Of a stretch of DNA of 64,000 nt, positions 8,892 through 17,776 are shown piece by piece. This DNA is from Bacillota bacterium (GTDB lineage Bacteria > Bacillota > Clostridia > Lachnospirales > Lachnospiraceae): assembly GCA_023395555.1 (NCBI GenBank), contig JAEWYQ010000082.1, forward strand, positions 18,930 through 82,929, given 5' to 3'. The notes below the pieces were generated by a model. It saw only the letters and a program-made list of their open reading frames with translations, did not search any database and had not been told where the DNA came from. Positions within the stretch are counted from its first letter, which is position 1. Each line of letters begins with the position of its first letter. The translations under genes were made by a program, and so were the position numbers.

Positions 8892-10088
8892 TTATTCCAT
8901 ATTAGAATAATCAATTTCCGTCAAAAACTGATAGTTATAATCTCCTCGTTCATTGGTTGTATCATAAATCAGTTCTTTCGACAATTCAGGCATAACTTCA
9001 AAGGTACCCTTTGGTGTGACCAATCGAATCGGAGAAAACACATTTAACATTTCTTCATTGACAAGAATTGAGACTTTCCCATCCACCGTGTCTTTTTCAA
9101 TGGTAATCGTATTATTTTCCTTATTGTAATTAGCCACTATTTCTCCCTCTGTGACTGAACGAGATGCCTTCAACCAATAAAAACAAGTATGATTGCGCAG
9201 GTCAGCGCGATTACCAAGATCCCATACCACACGGGCAGGCAAGGGATTTCTGGTGTATCTCTCCAGGAAGTGTATTGCGTTGGTATCCATTGTAATTGTT
9301 TCCGCCTCTTCCTCCTTATACCAGGCAAGATTGTCAGCATATACGATTTGGGGATTTAATTTATTGTCGTCAAAATTATGCCCCTTCTGGTAATGAATAA
9401 AAACATTATGGTCATAGCCTCCTCCATAGGTCTTACTCAGTTCATCTAATTTAAAATCATATTCTGCCGTAACCTTATGACGGTTATATGCATAATCCAA
9501 TTCACCTACCTGAAGTTGTATCGGTGTATTATAAAGATTTATCACACTGGTTCCATTATGATGGCCTGCCGACATATGTGCAGCTGCAAACCGGTCAGCC
9601 ATACGGGGCGCCACCAGATAGACACCATCACCGCCTGCGGAAAACCCCATAATATACACTCTATTGGGGTCCACATTATAAAAGATTATCATATTCTCAA
9701 TTAATCTGTCGTACAAAGGGAAAGATTCCGGATTTCCATGCGTATCCCATGTATCCCTGACCCCTCTTGGATTTACATAAACACCACTGGTAATCCCCAT
9801 TTTGTAATAGCTGGCCATATGCTCCCATTGTTGATTATTAATATCCGGTGTATCCCCATAACCGCCGCCATGCAAAGCAATAAATAAAGGATATCCATTT
9901 TCACCCGGCTCCCCTATGATCTGAAGGCCATATTTCATCTCTGCATCCTGATATTTCATAACACGGCTCTCTATTTCATTTTTTCTAACCTCATCCTCAG
10001 ATTGTTTTTGAAGGTACTCCCTCCAGATCTCTTTCCGCACTTTATAAACAGCTTCCCTATCCGATAACTTTAATTCTGCCATAGTCAT
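8892..10088 (-). CDS. Alpha/beta-hydrolase, PHB-depolymerase/esterase-like
   Basis: 398 residues, no signal peptide. The core has an oxyanion-region motif IALHGGG (about 70-76), the nucleophile elbow GFSAGG with Ser150, a candidate acid in VGELDYAYNR, and a candidate His in KGHNFDD. The family resembles LpqC/PHB-depolymerase-type and carbohydrate esterases found in polysaccharide loci. A C-terminal beta-rich extension of about 120 residues follows (VVWDLGNRADLRNHTCFYWL...). The ATG at 10088 lies four bases after GGGAG; an ATG two codons later is equally possible. It is the last gene of the run starting at 15130 and ends at the palindrome. Removal of O-acetyl or other ester groups from an imported glycan is an inference. 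Confidence 0.75.
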   Translation of the reverse strand: MTMAELKLSDREAVYKVRKEIWREYLQKQSEDEVRKNEIESRVMKYQDAEMKYGLQIIGEPGENGYPLFIALHGGGYGDTPDINNQQWEHMASYYKMGITSGVYVNPRGVRDTWDTHGNPESFPLYDRLIENMIIFYNVDPNRVYIMGFSAGGDGVYLVAPRMADRFAAAHMSAGHHNGTSVINLYNTPIQLQVGELDYAYNRHKVTAEYDFKLDELSKTYGGGYDHNVFIHYQKGHNFDDNKLNPQIVYADNLAWYKEEEAETITMDTNAIHFLERYTRNPLPARVVWDLGNRADLRNHTCFYWLKASRSVTEGEIVANYNKENNTITIEKDTVDGKVSILVNEEMLNVFSPIRLVTPKGTFEVMPELSKELIYDTTNERGDYNYQFLTEIDYSNME

Positions 10089-10122
10089 TTCACTCCCTTA
10101 TTCTTTTATCCTTCTCCTTGCA

Positions 10123-12654
10123 TTAACCGATCACTCTTGCAAACATATCAACACTGCCAACTTGATATCCGCAGCATGCATAGAGACCCTTTTGATGTCC
10201 TTCCATAACGATACAAACGGGCAATTTCTTTTTATCTACTCCGGTTCTTTCTTCCAGCATTGATAACACCTTATCGTTTTCATCTTTCCAGAAAGAAAGA
10301 TTATGGTATGCGTTACGAACTTTTACAAAGGTATCATCCTTAAATTCCTGGTCATCCTTAACAACAATATGTATCCTACTGTTTTGCAACCCTGACATCT
10401 TAGCCATTTCCAACATTTCATTGAACAAATGCTCTGTAGGCTCCTTTCCGGTCTCAATAAATAACAATAGATTTTTTCCTTCTTTGCAGAGATATCTTGA
10501 TGAAACAGCTTCGCCTTCTAAGGTCTGAAGAGAAAAATCATCCAGTTCATAATCCATACGTAATTCCTTAGGGTCTACTAAACCGCAGTATAAATTTACT
10601 TTCTTTTGTTCCCCTTCCTGTAGAGTAAAATAGTATTCGGCACCAATCATACTTCCGCTGGCCATTCGTTCATTGGTCAAAATTCTATATACTCCGGGCA
10701 GCAAAGTAAAACAGAGTTTATTCTCGGTAAATTCTTTATTCCACAACTCAAGAGTCTCATAACTTCCATCTTCTTTTCTATAACCCAATGTAAACTGCTG
10801 ATAGTAAAGCGGTATCTTGCCCTCCGTAACACTTAATTGCAGGTGAGCCGCTCTGCGTTGTTTTTCGTCAACAAAAACAAATTTCTCTCCATCAAAATAT
10901 TGCGGCTCCAGGTAAATCTCATCCAGCCTCGCAGCTAATCCATAAGTACGGCAAATGGCTATAAACAATACTTTCTTACTCATAGGCGTTCCAGCCCTCA
11001 CCTTCATCGTACCTTCCGGTGTCCCAATGATGGTTTCATATTCCCTTGCCGGATGATAGGCGATTTCGCTTTGAATGTATTCCCATAATTTCTCCGGATG
11101 CTTCGACAGCTCTTCTCCCCTATGCCCCAATTCATTTCTTATACAGGCTCGGAAAGCAGATATTTTCTCCATATAGATATTGGGAGATAATACATAGCGC
11201 GAGAAGATTTCATCCTCATATTTGCCCTGATATTGAAACCCCTCCAGATGACTGATTAAAACATCCGCCTTTGTATCTCTGAAATCCTTTCTTGCCAATA
11301 CGGATAAAAGAAGTTCCTTTTGTTCCAAGCTATGTCCTGATACTTTTTCTTCCAGGAACAATCGTATTTCATCAAAATTACCTTTTGCTTCGGATAATGC
11401 TCTGGCAATACCGGCATAACCCTCAAACCGCTTTCCATAAGCTTCATCGTAATAAGAATCAATCCGATTCTGTCTCAAGATATCTGCAAGTTTGTTCCTT
11501 TCATCCTGTTTTCTTTCTTGTTCTGGTGTCATATCAGCGGCACTTACCTCTGCACAATCCGGTGCCCCAATTCGGAACTTATTCCATTGATCAAAATTAA
11601 GCTCCTCCTCTCCGTCTAATAGAAAAGATATCTCATCATGATCTTTTACATTGACAATTTTCATCTTTCCCCTGCCATTATGTAATACATGGAGATGGAT
11701 ATCCCCCTTCCCCAGTCTTATGGACACCTCACCTTTCTCATTTGTCTTCAATATGGTAATCGGGAAAAATTCAGCAGAGTTGATTATTTCAAATCTTACT
11801 GCGGCGTCTTTTACCGGCTCTCCTTTTTCATTCTTTACAATCACCGTAAAGGGTTTCACCATGGCATACCTGCTGCTATTATTAATTAATGTAACGGTTC
11901 CATCCTGTTCAGCAATTTCTTCCCCTTCACATCCAAAGCCGGAAAACACTCTGGAATGAACTACCATAGCTCTGGATGCAGCATAGGTAAACCATCCATT
12001 ATTAAAAATGGGTTTCGGCTCACAGGCACCTGTAAAATACCATTGCTCTCCATCCCAAATCTCTACCCATGCATGGTTAGAGTCACTGTGGCTCCAGCGA
12101 GGTACATAAATTTGTCTCGCTGCTATCCCTACGCTTCGTAATATGGTTACCAAAAATGTTGATTCCTCACCGCACCTGCCAAAACCGCCTTTGTAAACAG
12201 TGACAGGGGATGCGGTTCGGATTGAAGTGGATCGATAGGTAGCCTGCTCATAGCACCAATTGTTTATTTCAAGAACCGCCTCTTTCAAGGGAAGATCCTG
12301 TATTCGATCCTTCACTAAATCAAAGAAAAATCTTCTGCAATCGGTAATATCCTCTGAATTAATACGATGTGACAGCACATAATTAAATATATAGTCCTCC
12401 GGGATATCCTTCCTATAAGGAGAAGACTCCAGTAAATCCGCCGTATGTTTCGCATAACCATAAAACACATCAAAATCATAAGCGCCAACATCACTCAATG
12501 GCATATAGGCGTACAGATATTTCATAAATAAAGCCTCTACTTGGGACAGCTTATTGATTCGTTCATGAATACCCTTGGCCTTATGGCCAAAAAAAGGAAG
12601 TGCCTGGTTATAATCCTGTTCTATCTTATCAATGGTTTTCAATTGAAATCTCAT
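10123..12654 (-). CDS. Transglutaminase/PNGase-fold protein with C-terminal thioredoxin-like domain
   Basis: 843 residues, no signal peptide. Residues about 140-230 hold a transglutaminase-type core with GRCGEES (Cys161), ARQIYVP, NHAWVEIW (His194) and WYFTGACEPKP...GW. This pattern (GRCGE ... H.W.E ... W ... ACE ... GW) is closer to eukaryotic peptide:N-glycanase than to ordinary bacterial transglutaminases, although the usual catalytic Asp of DxCE is Gly209 here. A beta-sandwich-like segment follows (about 255-340, VKNEKGEPVKDAAVRFEI). A second, degenerate transglutaminase-like stretch lies near 520-590, and the end (about 720-843, KNLLLFIETG...) looks thioredoxin-like. The start follows GGGAGGAT. 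It sits between an esterase and an alpha-fucosidase gene. Cytosolic deglycosylation is a hypothesis, not a demonstrated role. Confidence 0.7.
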   Translation of the reverse strand: MRFQLKTIDKIEQDYNQALPFFGHKAKGIHERINKLSQVEALFMKYLYAYMPLSDVGAYDFDVFYGYAKHTADLLESSPYRKDIPEDYIFNYVLSHRINSEDITDCRRFFFDLVKDRIQDLPLKEAVLEINNWCYEQATYRSTSIRTASPVTVYKGGFGRCGEESTFLVTILRSVGIAARQIYVPRWSHSDSNHAWVEIWDGEQWYFTGACEPKPIFNNGWFTYAASRAMVVHSRVFSGFGCEGEEIAEQDGTVTLINNSSRYAMVKPFTVIVKNEKGEPVKDAAVRFEIINSAEFFPITILKTNEKGEVSIRLGKGDIHLHVLHNGRGKMKIVNVKDHDEISFLLDGEEELNFDQWNKFRIGAPDCAEVSAADMTPEQERKQDERNKLADILRQNRIDSYYDEAYGKRFEGYAGIARALSEAKGNFDEIRLFLEEKVSGHSLEQKELLLSVLARKDFRDTKADVLISHLEGFQYQGKYEDEIFSRYVLSPNIYMEKISAFRACIRNELGHRGEELSKHPEKLWEYIQSEIAYHPAREYETIIGTPEGTMKVRAGTPMSKKVLFIAICRTYGLAARLDEIYLEPQYFDGEKFVFVDEKQRRAAHLQLSVTEGKIPLYYQQFTLGYRKEDGSYETLELWNKEFTENKLCFTLLPGVYRILTNERMASGSMIGAEYYFTLQEGEQKKVNLYCGLVDPKELRMDYELDDFSLQTLEGEAVSSRYLCKEGKNLLLFIETGKEPTEHLFNEMLEMAKMSGLQNSRIHIVVKDDQEFKDDTFVKVRNAYHNLSFWKDENDKVLSMLEERTGVDKKKLPVCIVMEGHQKGLYACCGYQVGSVDMFARVIG

Positions 12655-12689
12655 ATCATCATCCTCCCATTTAATCCTGCAGGTTCTTA

Positions 12690-14111
12690 CTATTTTCTTC
12701 GAATTCGCAATACCTGACCAATCGGCACTTCTCCATGATGCTTCGGAAGTTCTGCCTGGTATCCGCCAGGTACCTTTTTGTAGTGTATTTGTTCCTGTGA
12801 CCCGATCAATTCCATCCCTTCCACCTCATCATGGAAGGGAAGGAACAATTCCTGTTCCGCTTTCCCTTCTTTATCCGGATACATTTTGAAGGCATAAATA
12901 TATTTTTCTGCTTGTTTCTGCGTAAATGCGATACCGTCCTTTTTGTATGGCGCACATACTCTTGTGCCATAAATTCCCTCACCATGAATTGACAGCCACT
13001 CTCCCAGTCCCTTCATAGCCTTTAAAGCACCTTCCGGAATACGTCCATCCGGCTGAGGTCCGACATTCAACGCTAAATTTCCGCCCTTGGCTACGATATC
13101 CACTAATAAGCATGCCAGTTCTCTGACCGTTTTATAAGTATCCTCATATTTAAAAGAAAAACTAGTCCCCATGGTAATACAACTTTCCCAGGGAATCATA
13201 AGTGGTTCGTCAGGCACACATTGCTCAGGGGTTACATAATTTTCATATGGACCTCCCACCGTTCGGTCTGCACTTAATACCCAAGGCTGGACCTCCCTTA
13301 TTTGATCCATTAATTCTCCCAGTCGTATGTCCTGCCCGTTTTCCTTGCATACCCAGCCGGCATCAAACCATAAGATATCTAATTTACCATACTCCGTGGC
13401 CAATTCCTTTATCTGGTTATGGGTAAAGTTCACAAACTCTTCCCAAATTTCCGGATTTTCGACCGGTAGATAGGATGGACCTCTGGACATAAAGGTACCA
13501 GGTTCCCTGCCATTAACCCAGTAAGAAGGAACGGTCCAATCGGCTTTTGAAAAATAAGCTCCTATGCCTAATCCCTTCGAGCGCATGGCATCAAATAAAT
13601 GTTTGCAGATATTGCTGTATTTATGGGTATGAAAAGGGCAATCCGGCGCAGTTACTTTATAATCCGAATACTTAGAATCAAACATACAGAATCCGTCATG
13701 ATGCTTTGTAGTGAATATGAAGTACTTAAAACCGCCCTCCGCGGCAGCAGATGCCCATTTATCCGGTTGAAACCGAATGGGATTAAAGGTTTTATTTAAA
13801 TCAAAATATTGTTTCTTAAAGGTATCGGCATCCACATCCCAGTCCACATCATTTCTTGACCAATCCCCATCCCCATCACTCAGTGCCCAGGATTCTACCA
13901 GCCCGATCTGCGAATATGCCCCCCAATGCATCATCAATGCCAGCTTTTGATCCTGAAACCATTCTAATTGCCTTAGCAGTTCCGGCTCCGTTGGTGCTGC
14001 ATAGGAAGCGATACCGCTATAATTATGTACTCCTTCCTTTATACCCTCCGGTTCCTGTGTTTCTTGAACAAGTTCCTGTTCTTCCTTTGTTGTAAGTCCC
14101 AATTCATCCAT
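12690..14111 (-). CDS. GH29 alpha-L-fucosidase (first copy)
   Basis: 473 residues. The GH29 barrel is clear: MMHWGAYS (about 60-67), the conserved FIFTTKHHDGFCMFDS (about 131-146), the nucleophile Asp250 in ILWFDAGW, and the late motif GGNLALNVGPQPDGRIPEGA. A short C-terminal beta-domain follows. There is no signal peptide, so it acts in the cytoplasm on imported material. The ATG follows GGAGG by eight bases and starts two bases after the stop of the GH18 gene, indicating tight co-translation. It hydrolyses terminal alpha-L-fucose; linkage preference cannot be read from sequence. A second, divergent GH29 lies at 26238-27644. Confidence 0.93.
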   Translation of the reverse strand: MDELGLTTKEEQELVQETQEPEGIKEGVHNYSGIASYAAPTEPELLRQLEWFQDQKLALMMHWGAYSQIGLVESWALSDGDGDWSRNDVDWDVDADTFKKQYFDLNKTFNPIRFQPDKWASAAAEGGFKYFIFTTKHHDGFCMFDSKYSDYKVTAPDCPFHTHKYSNICKHLFDAMRSKGLGIGAYFSKADWTVPSYWVNGREPGTFMSRGPSYLPVENPEIWEEFVNFTHNQIKELATEYGKLDILWFDAGWVCKENGQDIRLGELMDQIREVQPWVLSADRTVGGPYENYVTPEQCVPDEPLMIPWESCITMGTSFSFKYEDTYKTVRELACLLVDIVAKGGNLALNVGPQPDGRIPEGALKAMKGLGEWLSIHGEGIYGTRVCAPYKKDGIAFTQKQAEKYIYAFKMYPDKEGKAEQELFLPFHDEVEGMELIGSQEQIHYKKVPGGYQAELPKHHGEVPIGQVLRIRRK

Positions 14112-14113
14112 TG

Positions 14114-15130
14114 CTACGCCTCCTTTAACTCCTGATATAACGCATTAAGTAACACTCTTGTCTTATCACACTTATGCTCCCAATAGAACACACCTCCATA
14201 ACCATGCTCAATGGTATATTTTGCTTTCAGTCTTAAGGATTCCTCATCATCATAGGAAAGAAATGAGGAGCCATCAAATAAATAAGGTGCTTTGGCTTCG
14301 TTATCCCAATAGCGAATGTACCCATTCTTATTAATGTATTCTTTTACTAAGACATCATAATCCGGTCCGTAACTTCCTCTTGTGTCACTGATCTGCAGCA
14401 GCCCATGATTACGGCTGTTTAAATTAACCCACTTTCTGGAATAAAATGCCGCTCCCATTAACAGCTTTTCCTTAGGAACACCGGACTCATGAAATAACCG
14501 AAGGGCCTGATCGCAACTATTCATGAGTACATCTCCCACATTGGAATATAAAGGTGTATGATGACCTGACAGAGAATGAAAACCGCATTTCAGATCATAG
14601 GTCATCAAACAGATATAATCAAGATATTTCATAAGCTCCGGGAGTTCCACACAGTGAAGATAATATACATCTGCTCCTGCTGCGATAGAAAGAATTCGTT
14701 TCTCACCATCAATACTATTTAGATGCTGACGAATGGCTTTACAAAGTAAGGTAAAATTCTGTTTATCATCGGCCGATACATTACTCCCATTACAGGGGGA
14801 GCAAGGATATTCCCAATCCAGATCAACGCCATCCAGATCACATTCTTTCACAATCGCGGCTAAGTTGGATGCTGCTTTTTCTCTTAGCTCTTCCCTTTTG
14901 CAGCAGATTGAAAATCCGCTGCCGCCTGCTTCCACAATGGATAAGATTATTTTTATATCAGGATTCCATTTTCTCATCTCTGGCATAAGCTTTACGATTC
15001 TATGGTCTTTTGCAGAAATTGTACCGTCACTATGTATATGGCCGAAGGCAATATTAATGTGTGTTAATTTTTGTACATCCTCTTTCGTAATATCTCCACT
15101 GCCGACGTACGCTAATAGTTTCTTTTTCAT
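14114..15130 (-). CDS. GH18 glycoside hydrolase (chitinase or endo-beta-N-acetylglucosaminidase type)
   Basis: 338 residues forming one GH18 barrel. The active-site signature DGVDLDWEYP is present with Asp100, Asp103, Asp105 and the acid Glu107. THINIAFGHI and the terminal GYGGVFYWEHKCD match barrel strands of the family. There is no signal peptide and no chitin-binding module, which argues against an ordinary secreted chitinase. In this neighbourhood (fucosidase, mannosidase, GH130) cleavage within the GlcNAc-GlcNAc core of an imported N-glycan or of chito-oligosaccharides are both possible. It is the first gene of a run GH18-GH29-transglutaminase-like-esterase with a good promoter at 15228-15256. 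Confidence 0.88.
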   Translation of the reverse strand: MKKKLLAYVGSGDITKEDVQKLTHINIAFGHIHSDGTISAKDHRIVKLMPEMRKWNPDIKIILSIVEAGGSGFSICCKREELREKAASNLAAIVKECDLDGVDLDWEYPCSPCNGSNVSADDKQNFTLLCKAIRQHLNSIDGEKRILSIAAGADVYYLHCVELPELMKYLDYICLMTYDLKCGFHSLSGHHTPLYSNVGDVLMNSCDQALRLFHESGVPKEKLLMGAAFYSRKWVNLNSRNHGLLQISDTRGSYGPDYDVLVKEYINKNGYIRYWDNEAKAPYLFDGSSFLSYDDEESLRLKAKYTIEHGYGGVFYWEHKCDKTRVLLNALYQELKEA

Positions 15131-15227
15131 GTATAATTACTTCCCCCTCACTACGCAAATATTATTTTAGTATGTGAGCCATAATACGTTTCGTAAAAGT
15201 ATAAATATTTCTATATCTCTTAACATT

Positions 15228-15256
15228 GTTATATAACATTATGAAACAAATAACAA
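15228..15256 (-). promoter_or_regulatory. Promoter of the GH18-GH29-esterase operon
   Basis: TTGTTA (15251-15256), an exact 17-base spacer and TATAAC (15228-15233) on the minus strand, about 100 bases before the GH18 ATG. The -10 overlaps the small palindrome GTTATATAAC, and a TTAACATTG element lies just downstream, a possible operator. Confidence 0.6.
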
Positions 15257-15370
15257 GTTATTTTTAATATTTTTATGTATAAAGTTAATTTTATCGATTA
15301 TTTGATTCTATTATTATAACAACTGTTTAAAATGTTAAATATTTAAATTAACATTTTATGATCTACTTAG

Positions 15371-15425
15371 CACCAAAAATGGGCTGTTTCTCCACGAATT
15401 TATAATCAGTGTAGAAACAACCCAT
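15371..15425 (-). terminator. Rho-independent terminator after the GH3 gene
   Basis: The 17-bp arms 15379-15395 and 15409-15425 match at 15 positions (ATGGG...AGAAAC), with a 13-base loop followed on the minus strand by TTTTTGG. It begins six bases after the GH3 stop. Confidence 0.8.
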
Positions 15426-15430
15426 TCTAT

Positions 15431-17767
15431 TTAAAGTAATACAACCTTTCCCTGCCAGAAAGTATGGCAGCCGTCGGATAACATCAACTGCAGCTCTCCG
15501 GCTTCCGGTCTGAACTCCATTTTATTATCCCAGATTGAGACCTTTTCTTCGTCAAGATGTAAGGCCGCTTTTTTCGTCTCTCCCTTATTAACCCACACCT
15601 TGATAAAATCCTTCAGTTCCATAACGCGCGGTATGACGCTGGACTGCATATCCCTTGTGTAAAGAAGCAGCAGCCCATAACCGTCATAGTTGCCGCAGTT
15701 GCTTATACTAACCTCCAATCGAATCCTGCCCTTCTTTATATGGCTTAAAGCCAGTTCGATTCTGTCGGAAGGTTGGTTTTGCCGCTCCTCTTTTCTGCAA
15801 TCTTCATGATACAGGAACTTAAGCCTTATCTCACTGTATTGAAAATTCGTGTAGGACAAACCGTATCCAAAGGAATACAGGGGGCTTTCCGGCATATTAT
15901 AATAACCCATGGCCTTATAAGAGTCCTTGTAATTATAATAAACCGGCAGCTGGCCGACATGCCTTGGCAGGGAGACCGGAAGATGGCCCGAAGGACAGGT
16001 CTTTCCAAACAGTATTTCAGCAACAGCCTGCCCTCCCTGCATTCCAGGATAAAAGGCACATAGCAGGGCTTTGGAATACCGGTCTATTTCTTCTACCGCA
16101 TAAGGGCGGCCTTGTATCAGGACGGTAATCACCGGCTTTCCCGTTTGGTATATTGCTTCTGCCAGCCGGGTCTGCAAGCCGGGCAGGCTTAAATCCGCCG
16201 AATCTATTCCTTCCCCGCAGTCCATATCCAGACCTTCCTTTAATTTTGCCGCACCGTTTGCATCAAATTCAACCCTTGAAAACCGGCTGGAGGAACCGCC
16301 CAGGACAAGAATCACAGTATCACAGCCTTCTGCTAACCGGACAGCCTCTTCTATATAATCTTCCTCTTTCTTAATTAACCCGCAGCCTTTTGAGAATTTT
16401 ACTGTTACCTCTTCTTTGCTGTTCCTAAGGAATTCTTTTATCCCTTTTAATACGGTAATCCCGGCTTCCCCACGAACAGGCGGCGTATAATCTCCCAGCT
16501 GATGATAGATTTCATCTGCATTTGGTCCGATTACTGCAAGAGAGCGTACTTTATTTCCGTGCAAAGGAAGGATATTGTCCTCATTCTTTAACAGGCACAC
16601 GGATTCCCTGGCCAGTTGAAGTGCTTCCGGATGGTTTTGGTAAGAATAGTACGCAGATCTATCCTTCTCTTCCATATAAGGCTTCTCAAAAAGGCCCATT
16701 TCAAGCTTCAGCTTCAATACCCGGAATACGGCCCTGTCAAGGTCCTCCGGATCCAGGAAGCCGCTGTCATATGCCTCCTCCAGCCTGGTAAACCCTTCAT
16801 CCCACAGGCTGATGTCAATACCGGCCTTTAATGCTATGGCTGCCGACAGCGCATTATTCCCCGTCATACCATCCAGCCGGTCAATCGCCAGGCCGTCTGC
16901 CATCACAACGCCGTCAAAGTTCATCTCTCCCCGGAGAATATCCGTCAGCAGCTTCTTATTGCTGTGGCAGGGTATGCCGTCTATCTCATTGTAAGCTGCC
17001 ATGATTCCTTTCACTCCCGCCTGACAGCAGGCCCTTGCAGCGGGCAGATGGATTTCCCTTAATTCCCTTTCTCCGATCCGGGCGGCACTGGCATTGATTC
17101 CGCCGGTGCCTTCTCCCTGGGCACAGAAATGCTTTGCTACGGCAGCTATACCGTTGCTCTGGATTCCCATAACAGCAGCCTTTGCCAGCACACCGGCAAG
17201 ATAGGGGTCTTCGCTGTAGCACTCTTCACTTCTTCCCCACCTGGGATCTCTTAGGATATCCAGCACGGAAATAAGCGCCATATGGACTCCCAATTCTTTC
17301 AACTGACTGCCGCAGACCGCATAGGCCCTTCTTAAAAGCTCCGGATGAAAGGCGGCACCGGCATTGAGATTCACCGGCAGAAGATATCCGTCAAGGGCCT
17401 GGTGTCCATGGGGGCATTCAGAGCTTAACAGCATGGGAATTCCTAATCTGGAATGTTCCAGGACATATTTTTGAATCATATTGTAGGTTTGGGGACCAAG
17501 GATGCCGGTCAGTCCGTTTTCATAATTTTTCCCCGACCAGGGGTCCGCCCGATGCAGTCCATAGAGCACCCCCAAGCCTCCATAATACTTTACTTCTTCT
17601 TTCAACTCCCTGCTTAATACAACATCGCTTCCCTTTCGTTCATAAGCCTGAAATCCGTATAGATGCTGGTTAAGCTGCCCTGCCTTTTCCCTCACTGTCA
17701 TATGGGATAATAAATCCTTTGCCCGTTCACCCGGAGAAAGTCTGCTATTCTGATACAAATAATTCAT
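15431..17767 (-). CDS. GH3 family beta-glycosidase
   Basis: 778 residues. The N-terminal barrel has LSSECPHGHQ, DPRWGRSEECYSEDPYL, VAKHFCAQGEG and the catalytic-nucleophile region FDGVVMADGL (Asp291, where most members read VVSDW). The alpha/beta sandwich domain contains SVCLLKNEDNILPL, ALCAFYPGMQGGQAVAEILFG and YSFGYGLSYT, and a fibronectin-III-like domain closes the protein. It lacks the KHFPGHG motif of NagZ-type N-acetylglucosaminidases, so a beta-glucosidase, xylosidase or related exo-activity is more likely; the substrate is open. It starts nine bases after the GH38 stop and ends at a terminator, making it the last gene of the GH130-GH38-GH3 run. Confidence 0.9.
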   Translation of the reverse strand: MNYLYQNSRLSPGERAKDLLSHMTVREKAGQLNQHLYGFQAYERKGSDVVLSRELKEEVKYYGGLGVLYGLHRADPWSGKNYENGLTGILGPQTYNMIQKYVLEHSRLGIPMLLSSECPHGHQALDGYLLPVNLNAGAAFHPELLRRAYAVCGSQLKELGVHMALISVLDILRDPRWGRSEECYSEDPYLAGVLAKAAVMGIQSNGIAAVAKHFCAQGEGTGGINASAARIGERELREIHLPAARACCQAGVKGIMAAYNEIDGIPCHSNKKLLTDILRGEMNFDGVVMADGLAIDRLDGMTGNNALSAAIALKAGIDISLWDEGFTRLEEAYDSGFLDPEDLDRAVFRVLKLKLEMGLFEKPYMEEKDRSAYYSYQNHPEALQLARESVCLLKNEDNILPLHGNKVRSLAVIGPNADEIYHQLGDYTPPVRGEAGITVLKGIKEFLRNSKEEVTVKFSKGCGLIKKEEDYIEEAVRLAEGCDTVILVLGGSSSRFSRVEFDANGAAKLKEGLDMDCGEGIDSADLSLPGLQTRLAEAIYQTGKPVITVLIQGRPYAVEEIDRYSKALLCAFYPGMQGGQAVAEILFGKTCPSGHLPVSLPRHVGQLPVYYNYKDSYKAMGYYNMPESPLYSFGYGLSYTNFQYSEIRLKFLYHEDCRKEERQNQPSDRIELALSHIKKGRIRLEVSISNCGNYDGYGLLLLYTRDMQSSVIPRVMELKDFIKVWVNKGETKKAALHLDEEKVSIWDNKMEFRPEAGELQLMLSDGCHTFWQGKVVLL

Positions 17768-17776
17768 CCCGACCTC

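Larger units (their letters stand above)
15131..15430 (-). other. Intergenic region between GH3 and GH18 operons
   Basis: A 300-bp AT-rich gap. It carries the terminator of the GH3 gene (right part), the GH18 promoter (left part) and, between them near 15331-15360, an inverted arrangement ATGTTAA...TTAACAT with 10-bp arms (AAAATGTTAA / TTAACATTTT). No gene was seen. Confidence 0.6.

Noticed and set aside
14114..15130. Naming the GH18 protein a chitinase
   Set aside because: The active-site motif is shared by chitinases and endo-beta-N-acetylglucosaminidases; there is no signal peptide or chitin-binding domain, so only the family is called.
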